Source: Mycobacterium kansasii ATCC 12478
GTDB lineage: Bacteria > Actinomycetota > Actinomycetes > Mycobacteriales > Mycobacteriaceae
NCBI RefSeq assembly: GCF_000157895.3
Contig: NC_022663.1
Span: 992,001-1,056,000 of the forward strand
Direction: 5' to 3'
DNA length: 64,000 nucleotides
Both the position numbers and the translations under genes were made by a program. Below are positions 53,443 through 61,415 of the stretch, piece after piece (positions within the stretch are counted from its first letter, which is position 1; the number at the start of each line of letters is the position of its first letter). Under the pieces are notes generated by a model. It was not told the DNA's origin. It ran no database searches and worked only from the letters and a program-made list of their open reading frames with translations.

Positions 53443-53449
53443 GGATGCC

Positions 53450-53521
53450 ATGCAACAGGCCGTACCGCTGCGCTTTGTCCTTACGCGCTGCATCGCCGCG
53501 GACTGTTGTTGTTGCTGTTGA
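53450..53521 (+). CDS. Polycysteine leader peptide (cysteine attenuator)
   Basis: This is a 23-codon ORF, MQQAVPLRFVLTRCIAADCC and three more Cys before TGA: five consecutive cysteine codons (TGT TGT TGT TGC TGT). Leaderless polycysteine sORFs upstream of cysteine genes are reported in mycobacteria as cysteine-responsive attenuators. When Cys-tRNA is scarce, ribosomes stall in the run and downstream translation is opened. Here it precedes the TED-like protein, cysK and cysE by 100 bases, where the competing hairpins should form. The TATAGT box upstream supports leaderless start. It is among the clearest regulatory features in the window. Confidence 0.85.
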   Translation: MQQAVPLRFVLTRCIAADCCCCC

Positions 53522-53621
53522 TTCCTGACGTCTTCTGACCGTTCAGCAATCGTCGCGCTGCGGCGCTTCACGCCTTGATGACGCGCGCGACCCAAAGTCT
53601 TCAGGAAGAGCAACCGCCCCT

Positions 53622-54908
53622 ATGACTGTCTTGTCCATCCCGCACCGCGCGCCGGCTCCGGTGGCGACCCGTCGGCGCATCCGGTTACGACCGGCCACCG
53701 AGTTGACCCGGATGACCCGCTACCGAGGCGGGACGTACTCACACACCGTCGACCGGATCGTGTTCGCCGACGGCACCACCGCCCGCACCGACCTGATCAG
53801 GTTGAACCCGAACGTGCAGGCCTACTCGCTGGATTTCACCGGCGTCGCACCACACCAGCCGTCGCCCTACCGCCTGGGCACCTGGTCCGCGCTGCCACAT
53901 CTGCGCACCCGCGACTGCGAAGCCGAGGTGGACTGGATCCTGCGCAACTCCTTCCCGGTGTGCCCGATCGCCGAGCTGAGCCGGCGGCTACGCGCCGCCG
54001 GGTATCCGCTGGGGCCGGCCAACATCAGCGAACACGAAGCCATCGCCGCAACGCAGGCGGCGATCTGGTGCTTCACCAACGGCATGGCGCTGGACACCCG
54101 CCCGCTCAATGCCCCCGTCGCGGTGCACCGCGGACCGGGACCGGTGCTCACCTTCGAATTCGACGGGCGGCCACAGCTGGGCGGCTATTCACTGTGGACG
54201 GCGTCCGACACCCCCGTGGCGGTGAAGCTGCAAAAGTCGACGGATGGCGTTGTCTGGCAAGACATCTCCGGATCCCAACTGACCACCGATGCCGGCCGCG
54301 GGCGCTACCAGCGCACCCTCGGCGTCGGCAGCACCTTGTCGACCAGCAGCCACGGATACGGCGCGCACGGCTACCGCTGCTACCGGCTGGTCGCCACCTC
54401 CGACACCACGCCGGTGATCGACCACGTCGACTTCTGGCTGACCGGTTCCAGCCACTATCGCAACGCCGACCGTGTCGTGCACCTCTACAACTATCTGCTC
54501 GCGGGGGCATACACGGCCTTGAGAGACGACGGCGAACCGCACCTCCTCGACACCGCCGCCGCTGTCGACTCGGAACTCGTGGGGCCGTTCCGGGTCCGAA
54601 TTCCGTTGACGTTCAGCGTGCCTGACGGCCACGAGCTGGTCGACGCCGACGGGCGTGCCGTCACCGGAACCGTTCAGCCCGGTGCGGACTTCTACCTGCG
54701 CCGAGCACCCGGCACCACGGCGACGACACTGACTGCCACGACTACCCACCACGTGGGTGGACGGGTGCTGACCGGAGTGGCATTGGAGAGTACAACTCAG
54801 CGGCTCACGCCGGTTGCGCTGACGACACCCGTGCACGTGACAATCGAGTTCGACATCAACTGGCAGGCCGCCGAGGCCCGCGCCGACATCGCTGGAGACC
54901 GCCAATGA
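53622..54908 (+). CDS. Thioester-domain-like protein lacking the thioester cysteine
   Basis: A 428-residue protein. Residues about 30-160 resemble the thioester domain (TED) of Gram-positive surface adhesins. The glutamine motif EAIAATQAAIWCFTNG (Gln 145) and the preceding DWILRNSFP segment are well kept. At the position of the bond-forming cysteine (usually YCID) it has AYSLDF, with Ser 69. No signal peptide, membrane helix or sortase motif is seen, so it is probably cytosolic. The rest is beta-rich (KLQKSTDGVVWQDISG, then a C-terminal sandwich). It is the first full gene after the cysteine leader and overlaps cysK by ATGA. Its function is unknown. Confidence 0.7.
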   Translation: MTVLSIPHRAPAPVATRRRIRLRPATELTRMTRYRGGTYSHTVDRIVFADGTTARTDLIRLNPNVQAYSLDFTGVAPHQPSPYRLGTWSALPHLRTRDCEAEVDWILRNSFPVCPIAELSRRLRAAGYPLGPANISEHEAIAATQAAIWCFTNGMALDTRPLNAPVAVHRGPGPVLTFEFDGRPQLGGYSLWTASDTPVAVKLQKSTDGVVWQDISGSQLTTDAGRGRYQRTLGVGSTLSTSSHGYGAHGYRCYRLVATSDTTPVIDHVDFWLTGSSHYRNADRVVHLYNYLLAGAYTALRDDGEPHLLDTAAAVDSELVGPFRVRIPLTFSVPDGHELVDADGRAVTGTVQPGADFYLRRAPGTTATTLTATTTHHVGGRVLTGVALESTTQRLTPVALTTPVHVTIEFDINWQAAEARADIAGDRQ

Positions 54909-55837
54909 CGATCGCCGAAAACATCACCCAGCTGATCGGGGGCACGCCGCTGGTCCGGCTGCGACGGGTCACCGACGGCGCAGTGGCGGACGTGGTGGCC
55001 AAGCTGGAATCCTTCAATCCGGCGGGAAGTGTGAAAGACCGCATCGGGGTAGCCATGATCGACGCCGCCGAGAAAGCGGGCCTGATCAAGCCGGACACCA
55101 TCATCCTGGAGCCGACCAGCGGGAACACCGGCATCGCGCTGGCGATGGTGGCCGCCGCGCGCGGCTACAAGTGCGTGCTCACCATGCCCGACACCATGAG
55201 CATCGAGCGACGCATGCTGCTGCGCGCTTACGGCGCCGAACTCGTGCTCACCCCCGGCGCCGACGGCATGGCAGGCGCCATTGCCAAGGCCGAAGAACTG
55301 GCCAAGACCGACGAGCGGTATTTCATCCCGCAGCAATTCGAAAATCCGGCCAACCCCGCGGTCCACGCCGTGACCACTGCGGAGGAGGTGTGGAAGGACA
55401 CCGACGGCAAGGTCGACGTCTTCGTGTCGGGCATCGGCACCGGCGGCACCATCACCGGTGTCGCGCAGGTCATCAAGGAACGCAGGCCGTCGGCGCAGTT
55501 CGTCGCCGTGGAACCGGCCGCGTCGCCGGTGCTGTCCGGGGGCCAGAAGGGACCACACCCGATCCAGGGCATCGGCGCCGGGTTCGTCCCGCCGGTGCTC
55601 GACATGGGCTTGGTCGACGAGGTCATCACCGTGGCCAACGACGACGCGTTCAACCTGGCCCGGCGGCTGGCCACGGAGGAAGGTCTGCTCGTCGGCATCT
55701 CCTCGGGCGCGGCCGCGTGGGCCGCGGTGGAAGTGGCCCGTCGGCCGGAGAACGCCGGCAAACTCGTGGTCGTCGTACTTCCCGACTTTGGCGAGCGTTA
55801 TCTGAGCACGGCGTTGTTCGCGGATCTGAGTGATTGA
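54905..55837 (+). CDS. cysK: Cysteine synthase A (O-acetylserine sulfhydrylase)
   Basis: A 310-residue PLP enzyme matching cysK1 (Rv2334). PLP lysine is in NPAGSVKDRIG (residue 44), substrate loop in PTSGNTGIAL, PLP phosphate loop in GIGTGGTITG, and SSGAAAWAAVEVA near the end. It makes cysteine from O-acetylserine and sulfide. ATG 54905 overlaps the preceding stop (ATGA), and the next gene cysE follows directly, so enzyme and substrate supply are coupled. Confidence 0.97.
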   Translation: MTIAENITQLIGGTPLVRLRRVTDGAVADVVAKLESFNPAGSVKDRIGVAMIDAAEKAGLIKPDTIILEPTSGNTGIALAMVAAARGYKCVLTMPDTMSIERRMLLRAYGAELVLTPGADGMAGAIAKAEELAKTDERYFIPQQFENPANPAVHAVTTAEEVWKDTDGKVDVFVSGIGTGGTITGVAQVIKERRPSAQFVAVEPAASPVLSGGQKGPHPIQGIGAGFVPPVLDMGLVDEVITVANDDAFNLARRLATEEGLLVGISSGAAAWAAVEVARRPENAGKLVVVVLPDFGERYLSTALFADLSD

Positions 55838-55839
55838 CC

Positions 55840-56526
55840 ATGCTGGCAGAGATACGGCGCGACATCCGGGTGGCCAGGCAGCGCGACCCGGCCCGGCCGA
55901 CCGCTTTGGAGGTCGTTTTCTGCTATCCGGGTGTCCACGCGGTGTGGGGCCACCGGATCAGCCACTGGCTATGGCTGCGCGGCGCACGGTTGGCCGCCCG
56001 GGCGTTGGCGGAACTCACCCGCATCCTGACCGGTGTCGACATCCATCCCGGCGCTGTCCTGGGCTCGGGCCTGTTCATCGATCACGCGACCGGCGTGGTC
56101 ATCGGTGAGACCGCCGAAGTGGGCGACGACGTCACGCTCTACCACGGCGTCACGCTCGGCGGCACCGGAACGGACATCGGTAAGCGCCACCCCACGGTCG
56201 GTGACCGGGTGATCATCGGGGCCGGCGCCAAGATCCTCGGCCCGATCAAGATCGGCGACGGCAGCCGGATCGGCGCCAACTCCGTTGTGGTCAAAGAGGT
56301 TCCGTCCGCCGCGGTGGTGGTCGGCGTCCCCGGGCAGGTCATCAGCCGCAACGGTTCGTCCAGACACGACGACTCGGTGTTGCCCGATTTGGTGGGGGTC
56401 AGCCTCCAGTCGCTGCTCAGCCGGGTGGCCAGGCTGGAGGCCAAAGCCGACCACCACCCGCCGGCCGGACGGGTGATCCGGCCGCCCGAAGCCGGTGTAT
56501 GGCATGGCGAAGATTTCTCCATCTGA
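55840..56526 (+). CDS. cysE: Serine O-acetyltransferase
   Basis: A 228-residue left-handed beta-helix acetyltransferase matching Rv2335. Hexapeptide repeats run through GVDIHPGAVLGSGLFIDHATGVVIG and GDRVIIGAGAKILGPIKIGD. It acetylates serine for CysK. The C-terminus GEDFSI ends in the isoleucine that in cysteine synthase complexes docks into the CysK active site. ATG at 55840 fits the family; a TTG at 55834 overlapping the cysK stop is less likely. Confidence 0.95.
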   Translation: MLAEIRRDIRVARQRDPARPTALEVVFCYPGVHAVWGHRISHWLWLRGARLAARALAELTRILTGVDIHPGAVLGSGLFIDHATGVVIGETAEVGDDVTLYHGVTLGGTGTDIGKRHPTVGDRVIIGAGAKILGPIKIGDGSRIGANSVVVKEVPSAAVVVGVPGQVISRNGSSRHDDSVLPDLVGVSLQSLLSRVARLEAKADHHPPAGRVIRPPEAGVWHGEDFSI

Positions 56527-56577
56527 TCTATCTGAGGACGACCCGACTATGACGACGACGAATAGCATGGCGAGCCG

Positions 56578-56997
56578 ATGAGCTCGATCGCAATGGCCTC
56601 GGCGGCGCTCATCGCAGCGTTGACAGGTGCGACGGCGATCGGTTGGACGGTCAATCGACGGTCCGGCGTGCTGCGCGAAACCGGCGCCGCAGTTCATCAG
56701 GACGCCTCCGATCTCGGCTTGTCCGACACCGGTCCCACCGTCGTGCACTTCAGCGCCGCGTGGTGCGGTCCGTGCGCAGTGGTGCGCCGCGTGGTCGGCG
56801 AGGTGTGCGCCGGATTGCCCGATGTGGCACACGTCGAGATCGACATCGACGCCAATCCGGTGGCCGCACAGCGGATGTCTGTGCTGTCGCTCCCCACCAC
56901 GTTCATCTTCGACGCGGACGGGCGGCAGCTGTACCGCACCGCGGGGGTGCCGAAGGCGGCCGATCTGCGGGCAGCATTGCAGCCCCTGCTCACCTGA
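56578..56997 (+). CDS. Membrane-anchored thioredoxin-like protein
   Basis: A 139-residue protein with an N-terminal hydrophobic helix (AMASAALIAALTGATAIGW) and a thioredoxin domain with the active site SAAWCGPCAVVRR and the cis-proline region LSLPTTFIFDADG. The helix suggests membrane anchoring; the side of the membrane is not certain. It follows cysE by 51 bases and precedes a DUF4395 protein, a common pair in actinobacteria. It may supply reducing power to cysteine or sulfur enzymes. Confidence 0.85.
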   Translation: MSSIAMASAALIAALTGATAIGWTVNRRSGVLRETGAAVHQDASDLGLSDTGPTVVHFSAAWCGPCAVVRRVVGEVCAGLPDVAHVEIDIDANPVAAQRMSVLSLPTTFIFDADGRQLYRTAGVPKAADLRAALQPLLT

Positions 56998-57023
56998 GAC
57001 CTTGCACAAAAGGAGCGGACTTG

Positions 57024-57491
57024 ATGTCGAATAATGCCGGACAAGTGGACGTCCGCGGTCCGCGATTTGCCGCGTGGATCACCACGACGGTCCTCGTCGT
57101 GGCCTTGATCGTCTCGGTGTTCAGCACCAAGGCGGCGGCGGTGATACTGGTTGCCCAGGCCATCGTCTTCGCCATCAGTGCGCTGCGCGGCCCGCGCAAC
57201 AGCCCCTACGGCCTGCTGTTCGCCATGCTGGTAGCGCCCCGGCTGGGACCGGTGACCGAGCGGGAACCGGTGCCACCGTTGAAGTTCGCCCAGCTGGTCG
57301 GACTTGTTTTCGCGGTCATCGGGGCCGTCGGCTTCGCTATGGCGGTCCCGGAGCTGGGCGTGGTGGCGACGTCGTTCGCGCTGTTCGCTGCGTTCCTGAA
57401 CGCCGCCTTCGGCATCTGCCTCGGCTGCCAGCTCTACCCGTTGGTCGCCCGGCTCCGGCGCGCGAGGGCGGCCAATGCGCCGCATCGCTAA
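57024..57491 (+). CDS. DUF4395 membrane protein
   Basis: A 155-residue protein with four predicted helices (VDVRGPRFAAWITTTVLVVA in the first; VVATSFALFAAFLNAAFGIC in the last) and the conserved CLGCQLY motif. DUF4395 proteins often occur beside thioredoxin-fold proteins and probably take part in membrane thiol or sulfur chemistry. ATG 57024 is preceded by AAAAGGAG. The long open frame upstream from 56643 is out of phase with the thioredoxin gene and is a shadow. Confidence 0.85.
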   Translation: MSNNAGQVDVRGPRFAAWITTTVLVVALIVSVFSTKAAAVILVAQAIVFAISALRGPRNSPYGLLFAMLVAPRLGPVTEREPVPPLKFAQLVGLVFAVIGAVGFAMAVPELGVVATSFALFAAFLNAAFGICLGCQLYPLVARLRRARAANAPHR

Positions 57492-57498
57492 GACCTGG

Positions 57499-57571
<73 letters not shown>

Positions 57572-57728
57572 CCGGCGCGTCCACGAGAACGCTGTCGCGG
57601 ATCGCGGGACGACTCTAGCGTACTGGCATACCCGCGCCAACTAGCGGGATCAGCCAGACTGCCAAGCCCGGTCGGTGGGCACCCGCCTCGCGGGATCGGC
57701 GCGCCCGCACCCGGGCGGATGAGGCAGG

Positions 57729-58031
57729 ATGGAACGAACCGCGCTGATAGTCGGAGGGACCGCTTTGATCGGGTATGTCGCCGTGTTGGGGATTGGGTAC
57801 GTATTGGGGGCGAAGGCCGGCCGTCGCCGCTATCAGCAGATCGCCGGCACCTACCGCGCGCTGACCGGGAGTCCCGTGGCCAGATCGATGATCGAGGGGG
57901 GCCGCCGCAAGATCGCCAATCGAATCTCCCCCGACTCGGGCTTTGTGACGGTGACCGAGATCGACGAGCAGACGGCCATCATCGAGCGGGCCGAGCGGGT
58001 GGAGCGGGTCGTCGAGCGCCAGGCGAAATAG
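57729..58031 (+). CDS. Small single-pass membrane protein
   Basis: A 100-residue protein: one N-terminal helix (ALIVGGTALIGYVAVLGIGYVLG) followed by a basic cytosolic segment (AKAGRRRYQQIAGTYRALTG) and an acidic/basic helical tail ending VERVVERQAK. It resembles Rv2342 by position and size. The function is unknown. It converges with dnaG. Confidence 0.7.
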   Translation: MERTALIVGGTALIGYVAVLGIGYVLGAKAGRRRYQQIAGTYRALTGSPVARSMIEGGRRKIANRISPDSGFVTVTEIDEQTAIIERAERVERVVERQAK

Positions 58032-58052
58032 CGCGCTGACGCCGCATCACCC

Positions 58053-59993
58053 TCACGCGGTCAGGTCGTTGCCGCTGGCCTGCTCCAATAAGCTGCGCCG
58101 GTAGGCTTCCATGGCCACCAGATCGCCGAACAGCGCGTGATATTCGTCGCCGTGTTCGATCGGCGACATGCGCTGCAGCTTCGATTTGACCTCGGCTATC
58201 TGCCGGCCCATCCATACCTCCTGTAGGCGGGCCAGCACTCCGCCGATATAGCGCGGCAGCTTGTCATCGTCGACCGCAATCGCCTCTACCGCCAACTCGT
58301 TGATCAGGCCGGTGGTCAACGGCGACGTGGTCTGCCGGGCCACCATGTCCATCCACTGCGCCCCGGTGACCCCCGCCGATGTCCCTCCCGCCGCCTCGAT
58401 GGCCGCACGCACGGCGCAGTATCCGGGGTGGGTGAAGCTCTCGACGGTTAAGGTGTCGAAAACCGGTCCGGCCAGCGCCGGGTACTGCAGGGCCGATTTG
58501 AGCGCCTCACGTTGCGGCCACAGCGTCGGGTCGCGGGGGTCCGGACGAGCGGCGGCGGGTTCGGCCGAAGGCGCATCAGGGGGCTGCTGCGTCGCCCGCC
58601 GGGGTGCCTTCGAGCCGGGATGACCCCTGCCCGGCACCTTGGCGGGGGTTTTGGCCTGACTGCGCACCCGGTCGACGACCTGGGCGACGTCATCCCAACC
58701 GACCCAGCCGGCCAGCTGCCGGGCGTACTCGTCGCGCAGCATCGGGTCTTTGATCTGGCCCACCATCGGCACACACCGTCGCAACGCAGCCACCCTACCC
58801 TCGGCGCTGTTCAGGTCCGTCTCGGCGAGCGCGGACCGAATTGCGAACTCGAACAACGGGGTTCGTCGTGCCACCAAGTCCCGCAGGGCCGCATCGCCGG
58901 ATGCCAGCCGCAGGTCGCAGGGGTCCATGCCGTCCGGGGCTACCGCTACAAAAGACTGACCCGCCAGGTTCTGTTCGCCGTCAAGGGCCTTCAGTGCGGC
59001 GGCGCGGCCGGCGGCATCGCCGTCGAAAACATAGATCAGCTCGCCGCGGAAGAAGCTGTCGTCCATCATCAGCCTGCGCAGCATGGCCAGGTGCTCGTCG
59101 CCGAATGCGGTGCCGCAGGACGCGACCGCGGTGGTGACCCCGGCCAGATGCATGGCCATCACGTCGGTATAGCCCTCGACGACCACCGCCTGATGCCCCT
59201 TGGCTATGTCACGTTTGGCCAGGTCGATGCCGAACATCACCGACGACTTCTTGTACAGCAGCGTCTCCGGGGTATTGACGTACTTGGCTTCCATCGGGTC
59301 GTCGTCGAACAGGCGCCGAGCCCCGAAACCGATCACCTCGCCGGCCGACGACCGGATGGGCCACAGCAGCCGCCGATGAAACCGGTCCATGGGACCGTGC
59401 CGGCCCTGCCGGGACAGTCCCGCCGCTTCCAGCTCCTTGAACTCAAAGCCCTTGCGCTGCAGATGTTTCGTCAGGGAGTCCCAGCCCGACGGCGCGAATC
59501 CGCAGCCGAAACGACGCGCCGCCTGGGCATCGAAGTTGCGCTGGGTCAGGTAGTGGCGGGCCGGTGCGGCCTCGTCGGACTCCAGAGCAACCGCATAGAA
59601 CTCCGCCGCGGCCGCGTTGGCCGCGAGGAGTCGGCTGCGACTGCCCCGGTCGCGCTGCACACTGGTGGCCGCGCCGGTATAGCTGATGGTGTAGCCGATC
59701 CGGTCGGCCAGCAGTTCGACCGCCTCGACGAAGCTGACGTGCTCGATCTTTTGGATGAATGCATAGACGTCGCCACCTTCACCGCAGCCGAAGCAGTGGA
59801 AGTGACCGTGGTTGGGCCGCACATGAAACGACGGAGATTTCTCGTTGTGAAACGGACACAGACCGCGCAGCGAGTCCGCCCCGGCGCGCCGCAGCTGGAC
59901 GTAGTCGCCGACCACGTCCTCGATGCGGGCGCCGTCACGGATGGCCGCAATGTCGCGGTCGGAAATCCTGGAGCGCCCCGCCGGACTCGACAT
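58053..59993 (-). CDS. dnaG: DNA primase
   Basis: A 646-residue primase matching Rv2343c. The N-terminal CHC2 zinc-binding domain has CPFHNEKSPSFHV and CFGCGEGGD. The RNA polymerase domain includes the TOPRIM motif VEGYTDVMAMH and DGDAAGRAA, and a C-terminal helicase-interaction domain lies after a proline/alanine-rich linker (about 450-485). It makes RNA primers for replication. It starts at the ATG at 59993, 16 bases after the dgt stop, so the two are one operon. Confidence 0.97.
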   Translation of the reverse strand: MSSPAGRSRISDRDIAAIRDGARIEDVVGDYVQLRRAGADSLRGLCPFHNEKSPSFHVRPNHGHFHCFGCGEGGDVYAFIQKIEHVSFVEAVELLADRIGYTISYTGAATSVQRDRGSRSRLLAANAAAAEFYAVALESDEAAPARHYLTQRNFDAQAARRFGCGFAPSGWDSLTKHLQRKGFEFKELEAAGLSRQGRHGPMDRFHRRLLWPIRSSAGEVIGFGARRLFDDDPMEAKYVNTPETLLYKKSSVMFGIDLAKRDIAKGHQAVVVEGYTDVMAMHLAGVTTAVASCGTAFGDEHLAMLRRLMMDDSFFRGELIYVFDGDAAGRAAALKALDGEQNLAGQSFVAVAPDGMDPCDLRLASGDAALRDLVARRTPLFEFAIRSALAETDLNSAEGRVAALRRCVPMVGQIKDPMLRDEYARQLAGWVGWDDVAQVVDRVRSQAKTPAKVPGRGHPGSKAPRRATQQPPDAPSAEPAAARPDPRDPTLWPQREALKSALQYPALAGPVFDTLTVESFTHPGYCAVRAAIEAAGGTSAGVTGAQWMDMVARQTTSPLTTGLINELAVEAIAVDDDKLPRYIGGVLARLQEVWMGRQIAEVKSKLQRMSPIEHGDEYHALFGDLVAMEAYRRSLLEQASGNDLTA

Positions 59994-60009
59994 TCGCTCA
60001 TCTTAGGGC

Positions 60010-61293
60010 TCAGTGCAAAACCGTGGTCCGGCCCGGGAATTGACCAGCGTCGATGCGCTCCAGCCGCCCCTCGGTGTAGGAGGCGATCTGATCGACGATG
60101 ACCCGCATCCGGGCGGCATCGTCGTCCGCGGTGTGGTACGCCGCGGCAAAGACCGGGTCGAGCGTCCGCGGCGCACCGGAGGATAGCCACTGCGCCACCC
60201 GGTGGATGCGTTCCCGCTGGCGAGCCTGGGCTTCCAGATGCCGTGGGTCGGACATGATGAACTGCAGCGCCAGGATTTTCAGCACCGCAACCTCGGCCCG
60301 CACCAGGTCGGGTATCTGCAGCTCGGCCTGGTAACGGGTCAACGGCCCGGAACCCGCCACGGCACGGGTGGTGGCGATCGCCGCCGAAGCAAACCGCCCC
60401 ACCAGTTCGCTGGTCAATCGCTTCAGCGCGACCGACGCCGCCAACGTGGCGTCGTACTTGCCCACCGCCGCGACCACTGGCAGCGCCGACAGCCGGCGGG
60501 CGGCGGCCATCAACTCGTCGGCACCAAGGCGGCGGAATTCGCTCTGGCCCAGCCGGGCCAGCGCGGCCGCGTCGTCGTGGTCGGCGAGCACCCGCAAGTC
60601 GATGCGTTCGGAGACGACGCCATCCTCGACATCGTGGACTGAATACGCGACATCGTCGGCCCAGTCCATCACCTGCGCTTCCAGGCATGGCCGATCAGCC
60701 GGTGCGCCGGTGCGCACCCAGGCCGCCGGCTGCTGATCTTCCTCGTAGAAGCCGAACTTGCGCCGCCCGTCACCGCGCGTCCACGGGTATTTGGTGACCG
60801 CGTCCAATGCTGCGCGGGTCAGGTTCAGCCCCGCGCTGAGCCCTTGGCTATCAAGAACTTTCGGCTCAAGGCTGGTCAGGATGCGGAAGTTCTGGGCGTT
60901 GCCTTCGAAGCCGCCGCAGCAGGCCGCGACGTCGTCGAGTGCGCGCTCGCCGTTGTGCCCGTACGGCGGGTGCCCGATGTCGTGGGCCAGACCGGCCAGC
61001 TCGACAAGGTCCGGGTCGCAACCCAATCCGATCGCCATGCCCCGACCGATCTGGGCCACTTCCAGCGAATGAGTCAGCCGGGTGCGCGGGGTGTCACCTT
61101 CCCGCGGCCCGACGACTTGGGTCTTGTCGGCGAGGCGGCGCAGCGCGGCGCTGTGCAACACCCGGGCGCGGTCCCGGGCGAAGTCGGTGCGGTGCTGCCC
61201 TTCCGTGCCCGGCAGACCAGCCGACTTCGGCGGCTCGGCTACCCGCCGCTGGCGGTCGAAGTCGCCATAGGGGTCTTGCTGATTCGTGGTCAC
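60010..61293 (-). CDS. dgt: dGTP triphosphohydrolase-like HD protein
   Basis: A 427-residue HD-domain enzyme matching Rv2344c. The metal site is visible in RTRLTHSLEVAQIGRG and ELAGLAHDIGHPPYGHNGE, and the third element in QVMDWADDVAYSVHDVEDG. It hydrolyses deoxynucleoside triphosphates to nucleosides and triphosphate. GTG at 61293 matches the family length; the frame is open to 61353. It is followed by dnaG 16 bases downstream. Confidence 0.94.
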   Translation of the reverse strand: MTTNQQDPYGDFDRQRRVAEPPKSAGLPGTEGQHRTDFARDRARVLHSAALRRLADKTQVVGPREGDTPRTRLTHSLEVAQIGRGMAIGLGCDPDLVELAGLAHDIGHPPYGHNGERALDDVAACCGGFEGNAQNFRILTSLEPKVLDSQGLSAGLNLTRAALDAVTKYPWTRGDGRRKFGFYEEDQQPAAWVRTGAPADRPCLEAQVMDWADDVAYSVHDVEDGVVSERIDLRVLADHDDAAALARLGQSEFRRLGADELMAAARRLSALPVVAAVGKYDATLAASVALKRLTSELVGRFASAAIATTRAVAGSGPLTRYQAELQIPDLVRAEVAVLKILALQFIMSDPRHLEAQARQRERIHRVAQWLSSGAPRTLDPVFAAAYHTADDDAARMRVIVDQIASYTEGRLERIDAGQFPGRTTVLH

Positions 61294-61415
61294 CGACCGA
61301 CAGTCTGCCAGGCAGGTCGCTGCCGGTGGTGTCGTTGCGGCCCCATCCCGCAATGCGGCTGCAACCGCGCCACGCTTCCTTCGGACCGGCCTCTTTGCCG
61401 GGCTAGATTAGCCGT

